The notes: generated from the letters alone by a model not told the origin. Positions 24,999 to 34,493 are shown, counted from the first letter of the stretch. The stretch: 64,000 nt of DNA from Kiritimatiellia bacterium (GCA_026417735.1 JAOACR010000004.1:77001-141000); one strand, 5' to 3'. A program made the numbers and translations.

Positions 24999-27022
24999 GA
25001 CGAGCGTGGAAGGCTGGGTGGGTGGTGCCGCTGATGGGTGCGGCCGCGGCGATGACTCAGCCCGAGTCCGCCCCCGTGCCACCGCTGGAACCCGCCCCGC
25101 TCGGGTCGGTACGGTGGCGCGGGCATCTGGGCCGCCGGCTGGATGGGGTCGCGACCGCGCGCATCACCGATCCGGCAGCGTGGGCGCGGATCTATCCGGA
25201 AACTGAGGAGGCGTTCCGGCGACGGGAAGACGACCTTACCTACCCCAAGGCGGGTCAGTGGCGGGGAGAGTTCTGGGGCAAGTACATCCTTTCCGCGGTC
25301 GCCGCGCAGCGCTACTACGCCGACGCCGCGCTGCGTGAGCGAATCGCCAGGGCGGTCGAGGGACTGCTCGCTGCGCAGGATCCGAACGGCTACCTCGGCA
25401 CGTATCGTCGGTCCGCTTTTGCCGGCCCCACCACCTGGAACATCTGGTGCCGCAAATACACGCTCTGGGGGTTGCTCGAGGCGCGCGAACTCCTCCGCGA
25501 CGAGCGCATCCTCCCTGCCACCCGTCGGTTCATAGACCACCTTGCCAGCGAGTTCGGACCAGCTGCGAGCAACCTGATCGAGACCGGCCACTTCTATGGC
25601 CTGCCGAGCACCTCGATCCTCACGCCGGTGGTGCTGCTGTACCGCGCCAGTGGCGACCCGCGCGACCTCGCTTATGCGAAGTACATCACGGAGCAGTGGT
25701 CGCGCCATCCCGCCGGTCCACCCGACCTTTTGCGGCGCGGCACCGGCAGCACTCCAATTCACCGCTGGTTTCCCAACATTCCTCCAACGCAGTGGACTAA
25801 GAGCTATGAATTCATGTCTTGCGTGGAGGGCATGCTCGCGCTCCACGGTGTGACGGGAGAGGCCGCGCTGTTCGATGCCGCGCGCAATCTGTACCACCTC
25901 ATCCGCGACTGGGAACGTTCTCCCCTCGGCTCGGTCAGTCTGAACGACAAGTTCGTTGGTGCGCGGGGCCTCGTGAACACCCTCGCCGAGCTTTGCGACG
26001 TCGTGTACTGGAACCGCCTGGCCTTCGAGCTATTCCGCTGGACCGGTGAGGTCACCTATCTCGACGAGTTCGAGCGCAGCCTTTACAACGCGCTGCTCGC
26101 TGGACTCTCGCCGGACGGCACATGGGGCCTGCGCCGCCTGCGGTCGAGCCATGAGCATGTGCCCGCGCATCCTCACTTCCTCCCTCACCACCACTGTTGT
26201 GTGGACAACCTTCCGCGGGGACTCTTTCAGGCGGTGGAAGCATCCTTGTGGACCGATGCGGAGGGGGTCCGGCTCGCTCTTTTCGAACCGATGAGCGCAC
26301 GGATCGTCCTCCGCGACGGTACCGCCGTGCGGCTAGAGCTGGAGGGAGATGTGCTGGCCGACGAGCCGCTGCGCCTGGTCGTCGAACCGGCACGGCCGGC
26401 GGAGTTTGATCTGCGCGTTCGGCGGCCGCTTTGGGCACGACAGGTGCGCGCACGCGTTGCCGGACGACCGGTCGAAGCCGGGACTGCGCGCTGGATCTCG
26501 CTGGGACGGAACTGGCCGAGCCGGACGGTGGTCGAGCTCTCGCTGGCGACGCCCGTGCACGCGGAGCTCTTCGAACCAGCCAGGTATGCGTGGACGGATG
26601 TCGAGCTGCAAAAGGCGGCGGAGGAATGGGCGTCGCTCGGAGTGCCGCGGTGGGATCCGACAAGGCGCAAGACGGTACAGGTGAAGACTGTCACGCCAGC
26701 CGACGCGCTGCCGCACACACGGGCGGTCTTTTGGTTTAAGGGACCGGTCGCGCTTGCGCGGGACGCGCGGCTCGGCGAGGTCGCGCCGATGCGGCGGTGG
26801 CCGTGGAGCGTTGGTGAGCCGCCGACGCCGCGCGCGGAGCCGCTGCCCGCACCCGCGAACGTCTGGAAAGCGTGGCGGCTAGTATGGCCCGATGGCACTC
26901 GCGCGGAGGTCTGTGACTTTTCCTCCGCGGGCAATACGTGGGACGCGCGCTCGCGCTTCAGCGCCGTCTGGCTGTGCGCCGATCGAACAGGTGGCGGGTC
27001 CGATTCCGCCGCGGCGCAGTGA
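24995..27022 (+). CDS. GH127/DUF1680-type glycoside hydrolase (beta-L-arabinofuranosidase-like)
   Basis: 675 residues. An N-terminal hydrophobic signal (GWVVPLMGAAAAM) suggests export. The (alpha/alpha)6-barrel region runs from about residue 80 (QWRGEFWGKYILSAVA, QDPNGYLGTY) to about 420, then beta-sandwich domains. By analogy with characterised GH127 enzymes, Glu332 with Cys334 (LAELCDVVYWN) and the Cys401-Cys402 pair (HHHCCVDNLPRG) may form the zinc/cysteine catalytic site. The usual CCPPN reads CCVDN, so substrate or mechanism may differ. The GTG start at 24995 shares GTGA with the upstream stop and has GGAAG upstream. The 3' end overlaps the convergent kinase gene by 65 bp. Confidence 0.85.
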   Translation: MRRAWKAGWVVPLMGAAAAMTQPESAPVPPLEPAPLGSVRWRGHLGRRLDGVATARITDPAAWARIYPETEEAFRRREDDLTYPKAGQWRGEFWGKYILSAVAAQRYYADAALRERIARAVEGLLAAQDPNGYLGTYRRSAFAGPTTWNIWCRKYTLWGLLEARELLRDERILPATRRFIDHLASEFGPAASNLIETGHFYGLPSTSILTPVVLLYRASGDPRDLAYAKYITEQWSRHPAGPPDLLRRGTGSTPIHRWFPNIPPTQWTKSYEFMSCVEGMLALHGVTGEAALFDAARNLYHLIRDWERSPLGSVSLNDKFVGARGLVNTLAELCDVVYWNRLAFELFRWTGEVTYLDEFERSLYNALLAGLSPDGTWGLRRLRSSHEHVPAHPHFLPHHHCCVDNLPRGLFQAVEASLWTDAEGVRLALFEPMSARIVLRDGTAVRLELEGDVLADEPLRLVVEPARPAEFDLRVRRPLWARQVRARVAGRPVEAGTARWISLGRNWPSRTVVELSLATPVHAELFEPARYAWTDVELQKAAEEWASLGVPRWDPTRRKTVQVKTVTPADALPHTRAVFWFKGPVALARDARLGEVAPMRRWPWSVGEPPTPRAEPLPAPANVWKAWRLVWPDGTRAEVCDFSSAGNTWDARSRFSAVWLCADRTGGGSDSAAAQ

Positions 27023-28424
27023 GCTCGCGCGCGAGCAGCGCTGCGCCGACGGCAGTTTCTTCCGCCGCAGGCGACAGCGCCATCGGCAGTCCGAACTCGC
27101 GCCGCACCATATCGCGCAGCAGCGGGTTGCGACGCAGCGCATTCCCGCTGGCGACGATGCGGCGCCGGCCGCGCAGCGCGATCGCCGGCAACCGCTCCCG
27201 GAGATTGCGCGCAATGCCTCGAGCCACCCCACGCGCCAGTTCACCGAGTCGCGGTGGGATCGGACCGAGCCGCTCGATCCGGCCGGTCCGCCCCTCCTCG
27301 CCCCGCTCTCCGAACCAACAGGGGTCCACGAGCACCTCGCGGCGGGCCCTCCGGCCGAGACGGTTGAGCCGGCCAAACACCTCGCCGCGCGGCGGACGCC
27401 GGCCCGTTGCGGCAGCGCACCAGTCCTGTACGAGCTCCGCCAGCCAGCGCCACGCCGCCCCACCGTTCAGCGAGGCGGCGGTGCACAGCCACTGCCCACC
27501 GAAATAGGGCCGGTACTCCCAGCGCGCTCCGCTCGGTCGCGACCGCGGGCACCGACGGCACACGACCGCCGCCTGCGCGCCGGTCCCCACCGTGACGGCG
27601 ATCTCCTGCGCCGGCTCGCGCACCGTCGCGAACGCAGCGGCCGCCTGGTCCCCCACCGCCGCGGTGACGGGGATGCCGGCGGGCAGTCCCCACGCCCGGG
27701 CGGCCTGTGCACTCACGGTTCCCGCCGCACTTCCGTTCGAAACCACGCCCGGCAACCACCGCAGCGGCACGTGCAGCCGTGCAAGGGCGGCGCGGTCCCA
27801 CCGGTGCCGCAGCGAGTCATACACCCCCCACGAGTCGGCGATGGACTCTGTCATCGGCGGCCGGGGGAGCCCGCACAACTCCGCGACCACCACGTCGCCG
27901 ATGTTCAACGCGAGCGCTGCGCCGCGCGAGGGCGCAATCCGCGAGCGCCGCCACCACGCCAGCGTCACCGCACCGTAGCCGGCCTGCAGCATGCGGCGCG
28001 CTCGACGCCGCAGTCCCGCCAGCCAGCCGGGCCGCTCGATCGCCCGCGCGTCCTGCCAGGTGACCAGCGGTGTGAGCGGCCGTCCCCGACGGTCAACCAG
28101 CAGCACGCCGTGCATTTGCGCCGCAATACCCACCCCGCCGACACGCCGCCGTAGCGACGCCGGCAGCGAGCGAACCAGCGCGCGCGCACAACGCAGAGTG
28201 CGGCGAGCGTCTTGTTCCGCGCGGCCCTGCGGCACCGGCAGGTCCGCGCGATGCGGCCGCGATCGCACCGTAAGCACCCGTCCGTCGCCGGCGATGAGCA
28301 CCGCGGCCACCTTGCTGGTACCAAAATCCAAACCGAGCCACACCAGCCCTTCCCCGTCCGCATGGCGGCGCACCGCTGAGCCGCGAGCGAAGAACGGCGC
28401 CGCGGCACTATGGCTTGGCTTCAT
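26958..28424 (-). CDS. FGGY-family carbohydrate kinase (sedoheptulokinase-like)
   Basis: 488 residues. The N-terminal ATPase motif is LGLDFGTSKVAAVLI; LVTWQDARAIERPGW, ESIADSWGVYD and AVGDQAAAAFATV mark the FGGY N-terminal half, and TVGTGAQAAVV the second phosphate-binding loop. RIVASGNALRRNPLL and EETAVGAALLA complete the C-terminal lobe. The SGNALRRNP phrase and overall pattern are closest to sedoheptulose kinases; xylulose or glycerol kinase activity is less likely. The ATG at 28424 is used, but the GTG at 28343, just before the first motif and after GGAAGG, is a plausible alternative start. It converges on the GH127 gene. Confidence 0.85.
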   Translation of the reverse strand: MKPSHSAAAPFFARGSAVRRHADGEGLVWLGLDFGTSKVAAVLIAGDGRVLTVRSRPHRADLPVPQGRAEQDARRTLRCARALVRSLPASLRRRVGGVGIAAQMHGVLLVDRRGRPLTPLVTWQDARAIERPGWLAGLRRRARRMLQAGYGAVTLAWWRRSRIAPSRGAALALNIGDVVVAELCGLPRPPMTESIADSWGVYDSLRHRWDRAALARLHVPLRWLPGVVSNGSAAGTVSAQAARAWGLPAGIPVTAAVGDQAAAAFATVREPAQEIAVTVGTGAQAAVVCRRCPRSRPSGARWEYRPYFGGQWLCTAASLNGGAAWRWLAELVQDWCAAATGRRPPRGEVFGRLNRLGRRARREVLVDPCWFGERGEEGRTGRIERLGPIPPRLGELARGVARGIARNLRERLPAIALRGRRRIVASGNALRRNPLLRDMVRREFGLPMALSPAAEETAVGAALLARELTAPRRNRTRHLFDRRTARRR

Positions 28425-28483
28425 CGGGAGCACCGACAACCGCAGCGACTGTAGCGCGCGGTGCGCCCCACCTCCAGCGCCGC

Positions 28484-28513
28484 TTGACGCGGATGCGCGC
28501 GCAAGCTCACGAT
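28484..28513 (+). promoter_or_regulatory. Possible promoter for der
   Basis: TTGACG at 28484-28489 and CACGAT at 28508-28513 with an 18-bp spacer (or TCACGA with 17). This would give a leader of about 45 nt before the der ATG. It lies in the 141-bp divergent gap with the FGGY kinase. The -10 match is weak. Confidence 0.3.
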
Positions 28514-28565
28514 TCGCGCGGCCCGTGCGAACCGACAGGCACCGGCCGTCTTCGAGCGCACCCCG

Positions 28566-30047
28566 ATGAAGGACGTCCCGAACGATGCCACGGTCAGCGG
28601 AACGGTGGCGATCGTCGGCCGGCCGAACGTCGGCAAGTCCGCACTGTTCAACCGAATCGTCGGCCGACGCCTCGCGATCGTGCACGACGAGCCGGGTGTC
28701 ACGCGCGATCGCATCGCCGCGGAGGCGCGATGGGCGGGCCGAACCTTCCGGCTGTTTGATACCGGCGGTCTCGCTCTCATTGACCGCGCCCGCGCACCGG
28801 ACGAGATCACCGCGGCGATCCGCCAGCAGGTGGAGGCCGCGATCGAAGACGCCGACGCGATCGTGATGGTCACCGACGTGCAGGCGGGTTGCACGCCGCT
28901 CGATGAGGAGGTCGCACAGCGACTGCGCGAGTCCGGCCGCCCAGTCGCAGTGGCTGCCAACAAGGCCGACCGGTCCGAGCTGGAGCCGGCCGCGGTTGAG
29001 TTCCACCGATTGGGCTGGCCGGTGTTTGCGGTCTCCGCGGAGCACGGTCGCGGCGTGGATGCGCTTTTGGACTGGGTCGTGGCCCGCTGGCCGTCGCGCC
29101 CCGAGGGCGGCGGTTCGCAGTCCGTCGGCCCGCCGCCCACCCGTGTCGTGGTGCTCGGCCGGCCCAACGCGGGCAAATCCTCGTTCATCAACCGGCTTTT
29201 GCGGCAGGAGCGCCTGGTGGTCTCACCGGTGCCCGGCACCACCCGCGACTGCGTAGAAGTGCCGTTCTCAGTGGACATCGGCGGCGGCCGCCGGTCGTAC
29301 CTGCTTGTCGACACCGCCGGACTGCGGGCCTCCAAGCGGCTCGAGTCGGCGGTGGAGCGGTTCAGCATCGCCCGCGCGGAGCGGGCGCTGCGGCGGGCGG
29401 ACCTCGCGGTGGTGATGCTCGACGCCTCGCTGGGGCCCACCCGTCAGGACCAGCGTATCGGGCGGATGGTGGCCGACTCGATGGTCGGCTGCGTGCTGGT
29501 CGCGAACAAATGGGATCTGGTCACCGCGGGTCTGTCGCCCCGCGAGCGTCGCCTTCGCGAGCGCGACGCCCGTGAGGATCTCCGGCGCGAGTTCCCGTTT
29601 CTCGATTACGCACCGATGTGCTTCGCCTCCGCGCTCACCGGCGAGGGAGTGGCGGAGGTCGTCCGGGCGCTGGACCAAGCCGCCGGCCACACGCTCACGC
29701 GGTTGACAACGGGTTTGCTGAACCGGGTGCTCCACGAGGCGGTGGAGCGGCAGGCTCCGCCGACGGTGAAAGGACGGCGATTGAAGCTCTACTACGCGGT
29801 GCAGACCGGTGTCCGGCCGCTGCGCGTGCGTCTGTACGTGAACGATCCGGCGTTGCTGCTGCCGACCTATCGCGCCTATCTGGTCCACCGCCTTCGCGCT
29901 GCCTGGAGCCTCGAGGGCGCGCCGCTGGTGCTCGAGGCGGAGCCCCGGCCCCGCGGCGCTCACCGCGGCGTCTCTGGCGCGGCCGCCTCCTCCGACGGCG
30001 CGCCGGCACCGAACCGTGCGCCGGGCCCTGCTGGATCCGGGCGGTAG
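28566..30047 (+). CDS. der: Ribosome-assembly GTPase Der (EngA)
   Basis: 493 residues with the two tandem GTPase domains unique to Der. Domain one: GRPNVGKSALFNR (18-30), TRDR, DTGGL, NKAD. Domain two (from about 193): GRPNAGKSSFINR, GTTRDCVE, DTAGLR, NKWD. A KH-like C-terminal domain follows (YYAVQTGVRPLRVRLYVND) and a 40-residue Ala/Pro/Gly-rich tail. Der acts in late 50S ribosomal subunit assembly and is generally essential. The final 88 bp overlap the 3' end of the convergent beta-helix gene; the tail lies beyond the conserved domain and may vary. Confidence 0.96.
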   Translation: MKDVPNDATVSGTVAIVGRPNVGKSALFNRIVGRRLAIVHDEPGVTRDRIAAEARWAGRTFRLFDTGGLALIDRARAPDEITAAIRQQVEAAIEDADAIVMVTDVQAGCTPLDEEVAQRLRESGRPVAVAANKADRSELEPAAVEFHRLGWPVFAVSAEHGRGVDALLDWVVARWPSRPEGGGSQSVGPPPTRVVVLGRPNAGKSSFINRLLRQERLVVSPVPGTTRDCVEVPFSVDIGGGRRSYLLVDTAGLRASKRLESAVERFSIARAERALRRADLAVVMLDASLGPTRQDQRIGRMVADSMVGCVLVANKWDLVTAGLSPRERRLRERDAREDLRREFPFLDYAPMCFASALTGEGVAEVVRALDQAAGHTLTRLTTGLLNRVLHEAVERQAPPTVKGRRLKLYYAVQTGVRPLRVRLYVNDPALLLPTYRAYLVHRLRAAWSLEGAPLVLEAEPRPRGAHRGVSGAAASSDGAPAPNRAPGPAGSGR

Positions 30048-31813
30048 ACGCCGGGCGCCTCGGCCACAAACCGCGGGTCTGCGAACACCGACCGCCGGTC
30101 GAAACCGCGTTGGTGCAGGAACTCCGCGATCCGTTCCGCCGGAACGCGCTCCTCGCCCCACCACAGTCCCTCCCCCGAGGGCTGGAACCACAGGTTCTCA
30201 TCCATCGTGAGCGCCGCGGTCCAGTCCCGCCCCTGCAGCCGCACTAGGCTGTCGGCCGAGCGGGCGAAAATGTTCCGGCGGATCACGAAGTTCGTCGTTC
30301 GCGCCGCGTTGTCGAAAAACATCAGATGTCGGCTGTTCGGATCGGGCCTCTGTGCGTGCCCCCAGCCGCGGCCCGCATCCACGCAGGTGTTGTACTCAAA
30401 GCGAATGTTCTCGGTGAGACTCGCCTCGCCCCGGTTCCAGTATTCGAACGAATACTCGCAGTTCCAAACCACGTTGCGCCGCCACACAATGTTCCGCTGC
30501 CGGTTGGTCCCCGCACCCTGATTCGTAAGCGCGGCGTCGTAGATTTCCCACAACCGGCACTCCTCCACACGGCAGTCCTCGGCGTCCGCCCAGAACTCAA
30601 TGCCGTTGCCATACCGCACCGGCCGACCGTCCTTGCGCCAGTGTTGCAGGCCGCCGCCGATCCATGCCAGGTCGCATCGCCGGACGGTGATGCCCCGCGT
30701 CGAGCCGCCACCGATCCCGTGCGCGGCGCCGTAGGCAAGCACAAGGTCCTCGTAGACGACCCACGAACAACGGGTCTGGTCAATGATGTGGCGCGTCAGT
30801 GCCAGCTCGATCTCGCGGTGACGTCGCGCGGGATGCTCCGCGCACACGAGCGTCACGCACCGCGTCCGCGGGTCATACCAGAAATCGTACTCGCCGCGCA
30901 GTTCCGCCGCCGACCATCGTTTCACTCCCCAGCGCGCGCCGCCATCGAAAATGATGTTCCCGACGTCCGCATCCAGCTCGAACGGCGGAGAGCGTCGGGG
31001 CCGGACTTGCTGCCACCGCAGCCCCTCCAGCTGTAGCGCGGTCGCCGGCTCGAGCAGGCCGCCGAGCATCCACGCGATCTCCGCCTCCGTACAGCTTTCG
31101 CCGACGGCGAACATCAACGCAGAGGCGACATCGCCCGATGCCACCATGAATGCGGGCGGCGCCAGCGGCCGCCACGGCGCGCGGGGCTCGCGCAACCGTA
31201 CCTCCACCGCGCCGCGCAACGGGCCGAGCGCACGGACGCCCAGCCGCCAGTATTCGCCGGCGCGAACCGCGCCCACTGGCAGCACCAGCTGCACGTGATT
31301 TGGCCGAATGCCGGGCGCACCACACCCGAGCTTCAGCGCGCCGTTCGTTGCGCGCTCGAATGCGACCTGCGCGCCCCCCTCCGTGTGCAGATATGCGCGA
31401 GGCACATCGAGATGCCGGACGGCGCCGATTTCGTCGTACCGGGGTGGCGCGCTGCGCCACCGCTGCGGGCCGGCGGGTAGCCAGTCGTCCGCACCCGCCA
31501 TCGAGACCGAGCCCAGCAGGCGCGGCGTCGGCCCCTGGCCGTAGGCGCCATACACGATGGGCGCCCCCGGTGCACCGGAGCGAGGCCGCAACTGACCCCG
31601 CCATTCGCCACCGCGGCGGAACAACACGTGATCGCCCGGCGCCAGCGCCGCGCGGTTCACCCGTGCGAGCGTCGCCCACGCGCGCTCCGGCGAGGTACCG
31701 TCGGCGTCATCGCGGCCACCCCGGTCGTCTACGTACCAGGTGGCCGCATGAGCGGCGGCCGCGAGCGTGACGACCGCCAGCGCACTGGACGGCCAACGTC
31801 GCGGCGCGGGCAT
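29960..31813 (-). CDS. Secreted right-handed parallel beta-helix protein (polysaccharide lyase/hydrolase-like)
   Basis: 617 residues. A signal peptide (SSALAVVTLAAAAHA) precedes TWYVDDRGGRDDADGTSPERAW, the typical opening of secreted pectate-lyase-like beta-helix proteins. PGDHVLFRRGGEWRGQL is another hallmark. A carbohydrate-binding-like insert (about 150-270) is followed by beta-helix coils rich in N and V (RNIVWRRNVVWN, FVIRRNIFARS). The enzyme class (lyase or hydrolase) cannot be fixed. It probably acts on a plant- or algal-type polysaccharide. The ATG is 6 bases after a TATACT box, so the mRNA may be leaderless. Its last 88 bp overlap der. Confidence 0.88.
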   Translation of the reverse strand: MPAPRRWPSSALAVVTLAAAAHAATWYVDDRGGRDDADGTSPERAWATLARVNRAALAPGDHVLFRRGGEWRGQLRPRSGAPGAPIVYGAYGQGPTPRLLGSVSMAGADDWLPAGPQRWRSAPPRYDEIGAVRHLDVPRAYLHTEGGAQVAFERATNGALKLGCGAPGIRPNHVQLVLPVGAVRAGEYWRLGVRALGPLRGAVEVRLREPRAPWRPLAPPAFMVASGDVASALMFAVGESCTEAEIAWMLGGLLEPATALQLEGLRWQQVRPRRSPPFELDADVGNIIFDGGARWGVKRWSAAELRGEYDFWYDPRTRCVTLVCAEHPARRHREIELALTRHIIDQTRCSWVVYEDLVLAYGAAHGIGGGSTRGITVRRCDLAWIGGGLQHWRKDGRPVRYGNGIEFWADAEDCRVEECRLWEIYDAALTNQGAGTNRQRNIVWRRNVVWNCEYSFEYWNRGEASLTENIRFEYNTCVDAGRGWGHAQRPDPNSRHLMFFDNAARTTNFVIRRNIFARSADSLVRLQGRDWTAALTMDENLWFQPSGEGLWWGEERVPAERIAEFLHQRGFDRRSVFADPRFVAEAPGVYRPDPAGPGARFGAGAPSEEAAAPETPR

Positions 31814-31819
31814 ACGCGC

Positions 31820-31848
31820 AGTATAGCGGCGGAGAAACCGCGCACGAG
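31820..31848 (-). promoter_or_regulatory. Predicted leaderless promoter for the beta-helix gene
   Basis: On the minus strand TATACT (31825-31820) lies 6 bases before the ATG at 31813. A weak CTCGTG (31848-31843) is at 17-bp spacing as a possible -35. It stands back to back with the hrpB promoter in a 78-bp gap. Confidence 0.5.
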
Positions 31849-31854
31849 CCGCGC

Positions 31855-31883
31855 TCGCCGCGCACGACCGCGCCGGCTATGTT
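31855..31883 (+). promoter_or_regulatory. Predicted leaderless promoter for hrpB
   Basis: TCGCCG at 31855-31860, a 17-bp spacer and TATGTT at 31878-31883. The GTG start at 31892 follows after 8 bases with no Shine-Dalgarno sequence, so transcription would begin at or within a base of it. Confidence 0.5.
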
Positions 31884-31891
31884 CGCGCGCA

Positions 31892-34426
31892 GTGCACACC
31901 GCTCTTCCTATTGTCGAACTTCGTGACGAACTGCTCGATGCGATGCGAGTCGCTCGTCGTGCGGTGGTCTGCGCACCCACCGGTTCCGGCAAGTCCACGC
32001 AGATTCCGCAAATGCTCGTGGACGGCGGCGTCGCGCCCGGCCAGGTGGTCGTGCTGCAGCCACGCCGGCTCGCCGCGCGACTGCTGGCCGCGAGGGTCGC
32101 CCGCGAGCGCGGCGGCACGCCCGGGGAAGAAGTCGGATACCAAGTGCGATTCGAGACGCTCTGCGGACCGTCCACGCGGATCCGCTACGTCACCGAGGGT
32201 GTGCTGCTGCGCCAAATGCTCGACGATCCACTGCTGCAGGGAGTTTCGGTGGTCATCTTTGACGAGTTTCACGAGCGTCACCTTTACGGGGACGTGACAC
32301 TGGCGCTGGCGCTCGAGCTGCAGGAGGGGCCACGGCCCGACCTGCGGCTGATCGTGATGAGCGCCACGCTCACACCGGAGCCGCTGCGCGCCTATCTCGG
32401 CGACGCCCGCCTGTTGCAGTCGCCGGGACGCGCGCACCCGGTCGAGATTCGATACCGCGCCCCCGACCCGCGACGCGGCCCTTCACCGCCGGTCTGGGAG
32501 CAGGCCGCCGATGCCTGGGCGGAATGGGCGCGCGCCGGCGGCGACGGCGTCGCACTGATTTTCATGCCCGGCCACTGGGAAATCCGCCGCACGATCGAGG
32601 CGGTTCTCAGCCGCCCCGAAGCCCGCGGGTGGGCGGTGTTGCCGTTGCACGGCGACCTGCCGCCGGCACAGCAGGAGGAGGCGGTCGCTGCCGGCGGTGG
32701 CCGGCGCGTCATCGTCGCCACAAATGTCGCCGAAACCTCGATCACGATCGAGGGCGTGCGATTGGTGGTGGACAGCGGCCTCGCCCGGATCGCCCGGTAC
32801 GACCCCGCCCGCGGCATGGACACGCTGCTGATCGAGCGCATCAGCCGTGCCGCCGCCGACCAGCGCGCCGGCCGCGCTGGCCGCACGGGTCCCGGCCTGT
32901 GTATCCGGCTGTGGTCCGAACGTGATCAGGCGGCGCGACCGGCGGCGGAGACGCCGGAGGTTCTGCGAGTGGACCTCAGCGAGGTCGCGCTGTTGTTGAA
33001 AGCTGCCGGCGTGCGCGATCTGGCCGAGTTCCGCTGGCTGGACGCGCCTTCCGCGGAGCGCCTGCGGTGCGCGGAAACCCTGCTGCAGGCGCTCGGGGCG
33101 CTCGACGAACAAGGCGACATCACTCCCCTCGGCCGCCGTCTGCTCGCGTTTCCGGTGCATCCACGCCACGCACGGATGTTGTTGGAGGCTGCACGCCGTG
33201 GCGCCACCGCGCCGGTCGCGGCGGTGGCGGCGATGATCCAGGGGCGCGACTTCTGGTTGCCGCGTGTACCGCGGGAGGTCGAGACGCGTCGCAGGGAACT
33301 GTTCGTGTCCGACCACGACGCGACGGACTTCGCACCGCGCCTGCGGGCGCTCGCGTGGGCTGAACGCCAGCGTTGGAATCCGGCGGCAGGGGCCGCGCTC
33401 GGTCTCCACATGGCCGCCGCGCGCGAGGCCGCCGCGCTGCGGGACCGGTTCCTCTCGATCGCGCGGGCGGACGGGCTGCCGGTCCCCGACGCCGCGCCGG
33501 ACGATGCTGAACTTCGCCGCTGCGTGCTGGCCGCGTTCGCGGACCGTGTCGCGCGCCGCCTTGACGCCGGCACGCTGCGCTGCCGGCTCGTCCACGGTCG
33601 GCGCGGCGAGCTGGCGCGATCGAGCATCGTGCGCGAGGCCCCGTTGCTGGTCGCCGCGGAGGTTCGCGAAACACAGGGCCGGGAGATCGAAGTGGTGCTC
33701 TCGCTCGTGACCGCGATCGAGGAGGCGTGGCTGCACGAGCTGGCGCCCGGCGCCATCCGGGAGCGCAGCGTCGTTGAGTGGGACCCCGCCGCCCGCCGCG
33801 TCGTTGGCTGGCGGGAGCGGGTGTACCACGACCTGCCGCTCCAGCGGGCCCCGGCCGAACCGGATGCCGCACAGGCCGCGGAGCTGCTGGCGGCCGCAGT
33901 ACTGCGAGGCGACGCGGCACCGCCGGGGTGGGACGAGCCCGTGCGGCGCTGGCGGCGCCGGGTGGAGCTGGTGGCCCGGTTCGTGCCGGAGGCCGGTGTG
34001 CGCGAACTCACCGAGGAGGATCTCCGTGCCGCTCTCGTCGATGCGTGCCGCGGCGCGCTCAGCGCGCGAGATCTGCGCGACCGATCGTGGCTGGCGGCAG
34101 TAAAACGGCAGATGCCAGCCACCCACGTCGCGGCAGTGGAACGGCTGGCGCCGGAACGCGTCGAGCTGACCCCGGCCGGCCGGCCGGTGCGCGTGAACTA
34201 CGACGACACCGGCGAACCATGGATCGCAGCGACGATCCAGCAGCTGTATGGCGTTGAGCGCCTGCCGGCGATTCTCGGCGGACGGCTGACCCCCGTACTG
34301 CACGTGCTGGCACCGAACCAGCGAGCGGTGCAGATCACGCGCGACCTCGCCGCGTTCTGGCAGCGGGAGTATCCAAACCTTCGCGCACAGCTCGCACGGC
34401 GGTATCCGAAGCACGAATGGCGCTGA
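31892..34426 (+). CDS. hrpB: ATP-dependent RNA helicase HrpB
   Basis: 844 residues, the normal size of HrpB. DExH-box helicase: Walker A APTGSGKSTQ (29-38), motif II DEFH (125-128), SATL (motif III), TNVAETSITIEGV and RAGRAGRTGPG (motifs V and VI). The C-terminal HrpB-specific region includes PVRVNYDDTGEPW and RLTPVLHVLAPNQRAVQITRDLAAFW. The cellular role of HrpB is unclear; it is a DEAH/RHA-type RNA helicase. The GTG at 31892 begins VHTALPIVELR, matching the family N terminus. The frame is open further upstream but without family resemblance. Confidence 0.94.
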   Translation: MHTALPIVELRDELLDAMRVARRAVVCAPTGSGKSTQIPQMLVDGGVAPGQVVVLQPRRLAARLLAARVARERGGTPGEEVGYQVRFETLCGPSTRIRYVTEGVLLRQMLDDPLLQGVSVVIFDEFHERHLYGDVTLALALELQEGPRPDLRLIVMSATLTPEPLRAYLGDARLLQSPGRAHPVEIRYRAPDPRRGPSPPVWEQAADAWAEWARAGGDGVALIFMPGHWEIRRTIEAVLSRPEARGWAVLPLHGDLPPAQQEEAVAAGGGRRVIVATNVAETSITIEGVRLVVDSGLARIARYDPARGMDTLLIERISRAAADQRAGRAGRTGPGLCIRLWSERDQAARPAAETPEVLRVDLSEVALLLKAAGVRDLAEFRWLDAPSAERLRCAETLLQALGALDEQGDITPLGRRLLAFPVHPRHARMLLEAARRGATAPVAAVAAMIQGRDFWLPRVPREVETRRRELFVSDHDATDFAPRLRALAWAERQRWNPAAGAALGLHMAAAREAAALRDRFLSIARADGLPVPDAAPDDAELRRCVLAAFADRVARRLDAGTLRCRLVHGRRGELARSSIVREAPLLVAAEVRETQGREIEVVLSLVTAIEEAWLHELAPGAIRERSVVEWDPAARRVVGWRERVYHDLPLQRAPAEPDAAQAAELLAAAVLRGDAAPPGWDEPVRRWRRRVELVARFVPEAGVRELTEEDLRAALVDACRGALSARDLRDRSWLAAVKRQMPATHVAAVERLAPERVELTPAGRPVRVNYDDTGEPWIAATIQQLYGVERLPAILGGRLTPVLHVLAPNQRAVQITRDLAAFWQREYPNLRAQLARRYPKHEWR

Positions 34427-34493
34427 GGCGCTAGCGAAGCGCATGCGCCGGTGCTAGCCTCATGTCGTCCAGCCCGGCTGGCCGGAGGTGGAT

